Shown in pieces: positions 6,304 through 6,710 of a DNA stretch of 6,710 nucleotides (position 1 is the first letter of the stretch; every line of letters starts with the position of its first letter). The translations under genes and the position numbers were made by a program. The DNA is taken from positions 1 to 6,710 of the forward strand of contig URBP01000096.1 of assembly GCA_900546105.1 (NCBI GenBank), written 5' to 3'. A model generated the notes under the pieces. That model did no database searches. It was not told the DNA's origin and saw only the letters and a list, made by a program, of their open reading frames with translations. This DNA is from an uncultured Collinsella sp. Its GTDB lineage: Bacteria; Actinomycetota; Coriobacteriia; Coriobacteriales; Coriobacteriaceae.

Positions 6304-6339
6304 GGCGGCAATGCGGTGAACAGCCCCGCAACACCCGCC
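6304..6339. repeat. Nested GC-rich hairpin in the operon leader region
   Basis: GGCGG (6304-6308) can pair with CCGCC (6335-6339), and inside it TGCGG can pair with CCGCA around a 9-base loop. The stems are only 5 bp each but GC-rich and stacked with small internal loops. No T-tract follows on either strand. If the operon transcript starts near 6270 this lies upstream of it and would belong to another transcript or act as DNA only. Confidence 0.35.
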
Positions 6340-6341
6340 AA

Positions 6342-6387
6342 CGGCAGGCGAGGGGAGACTCAGTAACGTCGATAACCTCGTCTGCCG
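6342..6387. repeat. 12-bp-arm hairpin between operon leader and repeat array
   Basis: CGGCAGGCGAGG (6342-6353) pairs with CCTCGTCTGCCG (6376-6387) over 12 positions with one G-T opposition (6348/6381). The loop is 22 bases. The opposition is a wobble pair only in a + strand RNA. No T-rich tail follows on either side. It could be a terminator remnant for an unseen gene beyond the right edge or a structured leader. Confidence 0.45.
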
Positions 6388-6406
6388 CCCCTGGCGTCAG
6401 AGGTTT

Positions 6407-6463
6407 GTCTCGTTCTATAACAGTAAGCAGAAGAGTTGGGTTCCAGATGTTACAGATCGAGAC
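6407..6463 (+). repeat. Array hairpin unit 1 (most degenerate)
   Basis: The arms 6407-6421 and 6449-6463 pair at 13 of 15 positions; mismatches are T6413/T6457 and A6417/C6453. The extension beyond the arms pairs poorly (only A6422/T6448 and a T-G wobble). This looks like the worn edge of the array. Confidence 0.7.
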
Positions 6464-6487
6464 GTTTGCCAGCTGGGTCCTTCGTTT

Positions 6488-6544
6488 GTCTTGATTTGTA
6501 ACTGTTAGAGGGGAAAATCGGTCCTATGTGTTACAGATTGAGAT
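6488..6544 (+). repeat. Array hairpin unit 2
   Basis: All 15 outer positions pair if wobbles are allowed: G6488/T6544, T6492/G6540, G6493/T6539 and T6496/G6536 are G-T oppositions in the + sense. The next three positions (TGT against TGT) do not pair, then TA/TA pairs. After a 2-base bulge three of four inner-stem positions pair around a 7-base loop (6514-6520). Confidence 0.75.
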
Positions 6545-6567
6545 TTAAAGTCAGGGAGAGATTTTCT

Positions 6568-6624
6568 GTCTCGATTTGTAACATCTAGGGACCGTTTTGG
6601 GGTCTAGATGTTACAGATTGAGAT
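6568..6624 (+). repeat. Array hairpin unit 3 (best folded)
   Basis: The 20 outer positions (6568-6587 with 6605-6624) all pair, with wobbles only at G6568/T6624, G6573/T6619 and T6576/G6616. After a GG bulge (6588-6589), GACC (6590-6593) pairs with GGTC (6601-6604) around the loop 6594-6600. The stem extension next to the 15-mer is ATCTA/TAGAT. Confidence 0.85.
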
Positions 6625-6647
6625 GAACCTATCAGTCGGTTTCGAAT

Positions 6648-6704
6648 GTCTAAATCTGTAACAGTTAGACCTGTTTTTGCCGGGTAACTGTTACAGATTG
6701 AGAC
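6648..6704 (+). repeat. Array hairpin unit 4
   Basis: Nineteen of 20 outer positions (6648-6667 with 6685-6704) form Watson-Crick pairs; A6652/G6700 is the only mismatch. After a GA bulge (6668-6669), CCTG (6670-6673) pairs with CGGG (6681-6684) around a T-rich 7-base loop. The extension is AGTTA/TAACT, different from unit 3 on both sides yet still paired. The window ends 6 bases later. Confidence 0.85.
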
Positions 6705-6710
6705 ATTCGG

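Larger units (their letters stand above)
6238..6406. other. Operon leader and spacer before the repeat array
   Basis: This segment between the GTG start and the first array repeat holds the Shine-Dalgarno site, the TTGACAG dyad, a possible TAGGAT -10 box on the - strand and two GC-rich hairpins. I see no gene and no good -35 box. Together with the array it makes a 473-base gene-free stretch at the right end. Confidence 0.7.
6407..6710 (+). repeat. Tandem array of inverted 15-mers, 80-81 base period, continuing past the window
   Basis: Eight copies of a 15-base repeat alternate in orientation. The forward copies (GTTACAGATTGAGAC-like) start at 6449, 6530, 6610 and 6690. The reverse copies (GTCTCGATTTGTAAC-like) start at 6407, 6488, 6568 and 6648. 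Both series therefore step by 81, 80 and 80 bases. Gaps from reverse to forward copy are 27 bases in all four cases; gaps from forward to reverse are 24, 23 and 23. The gap sequences differ from one another. The natural unit is reverse copy + 27 + forward copy, 57 bases, which folds as a hairpin, joined by 23/24-base linkers. The array is more AT-rich than the genes and has no open frame I would call. It ends only because the window ends. Strand + is inferred from wobble pairing in units 2 and 3. Function unknown. Confidence 0.85.

Noticed and set aside
6342..6387. Riboswitch or T-box in the operon leader
   Set aside because: The hairpin is simple, there is no recognisable conserved core, and it probably lies upstream of the transcription start, so no riboswitch class is claimed.
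6407..6710. CRISPR array
   Set aside because: Repeats are 15 bases, alternate in orientation, and the gaps carry inverted symmetry with each other's edges. CRISPR repeats are longer, all in one orientation, with unrelated spacers. No cas gene is in the window.
6407..6710. Integron attC sites or a DnaA-box origin
   Set aside because: The imperfect hairpins of about 57 bases recall attC, but the GTTRRRY-type core sites and a cassette gene between sites are missing. No TTATCCACA-like DnaA boxes are seen.

Overview
The window looks like chromosomal DNA from a GC-rich anaerobic bacterium. The closest fit is a gut Coriobacteriia actinobacterium such as Collinsella. This is inferred from the GC-rich codon use, the strong Shine-Dalgarno sites, and the pairing of a GlpA-like flavoprotein, a GlpB-like flavoprotein and a DUF1667 protein. 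No rRNA or species marker is present, so the genus is a guess.

Layout from left to right: (1) 1-71, a short upstream region with a candidate promoter; (2) 72-1430 (+), folC, a folylpolyglutamate/dihydrofolate synthase; (3) 1445-1511, a 22-bp-arm hairpin between the convergent ends of folC and the next gene; (4) 1536-2624 (-), an M24-family Xaa-Pro-type peptidase with a complete metal-ligand set; (5) 2625-3017, a 393-base non-coding stretch built from nested repeats: three copies of a GACGGGGC-type motif around a 160-base palindromic element with 29-bp arms, ending in a likely terminator for the operon to its right; (6) 3018-6237 (-), a three-gene operon transcribed right to left with intergenic gaps of 1 and 3 bases: a GlpA-like FAD dehydrogenase with a C-terminal BFD-type [2Fe-2S] domain, a GlpB-like FAD/NAD disulfide-type oxidoreductase, and a DUF1667 cysteine-cluster protein; (7) 6238-6406, its leader, with a perfect 7-bp-arm dyad just upstream of the ribosome binding site and two further hairpins; (8) 6407-6710, a regular array of 15-base inverted repeats with an 80-81 base period that runs to the window edge.

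The operon genes probably form one flavin/iron-sulfur oxidoreductase system. The GlpA-like subunit would oxidise a 2-hydroxy-acid or glycerol-3-phosphate-type substrate, the GlpB-like subunit would pass electrons to or from a nicotinamide cofactor or another carrier, and the DUF1667 protein would contribute a small cysteine-ligated centre. No membrane-anchoring GlpC and no glycerol kinase or facilitator lies in the window, so the substrate is not settled.

The most unusual feature is the array at 6407-6710. Four 57-base units, each an inverted pair of 15-mers, repeat every 80-81 bases. Units 2-4 fit one fold: 20 paired positions, a 2-base 5' bulge, a 4-position inner stem and a 7-base loop. 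Between units 3 and 4 the stem extension changes on both sides with pairing kept. In units 2 and 3 the arm differences are G-T opposed on the + strand, which would pair in a + strand RNA. This suggests a tandem array of structured RNA hairpins or a DNA cruciform/protein-binding array rather than a CRISPR.
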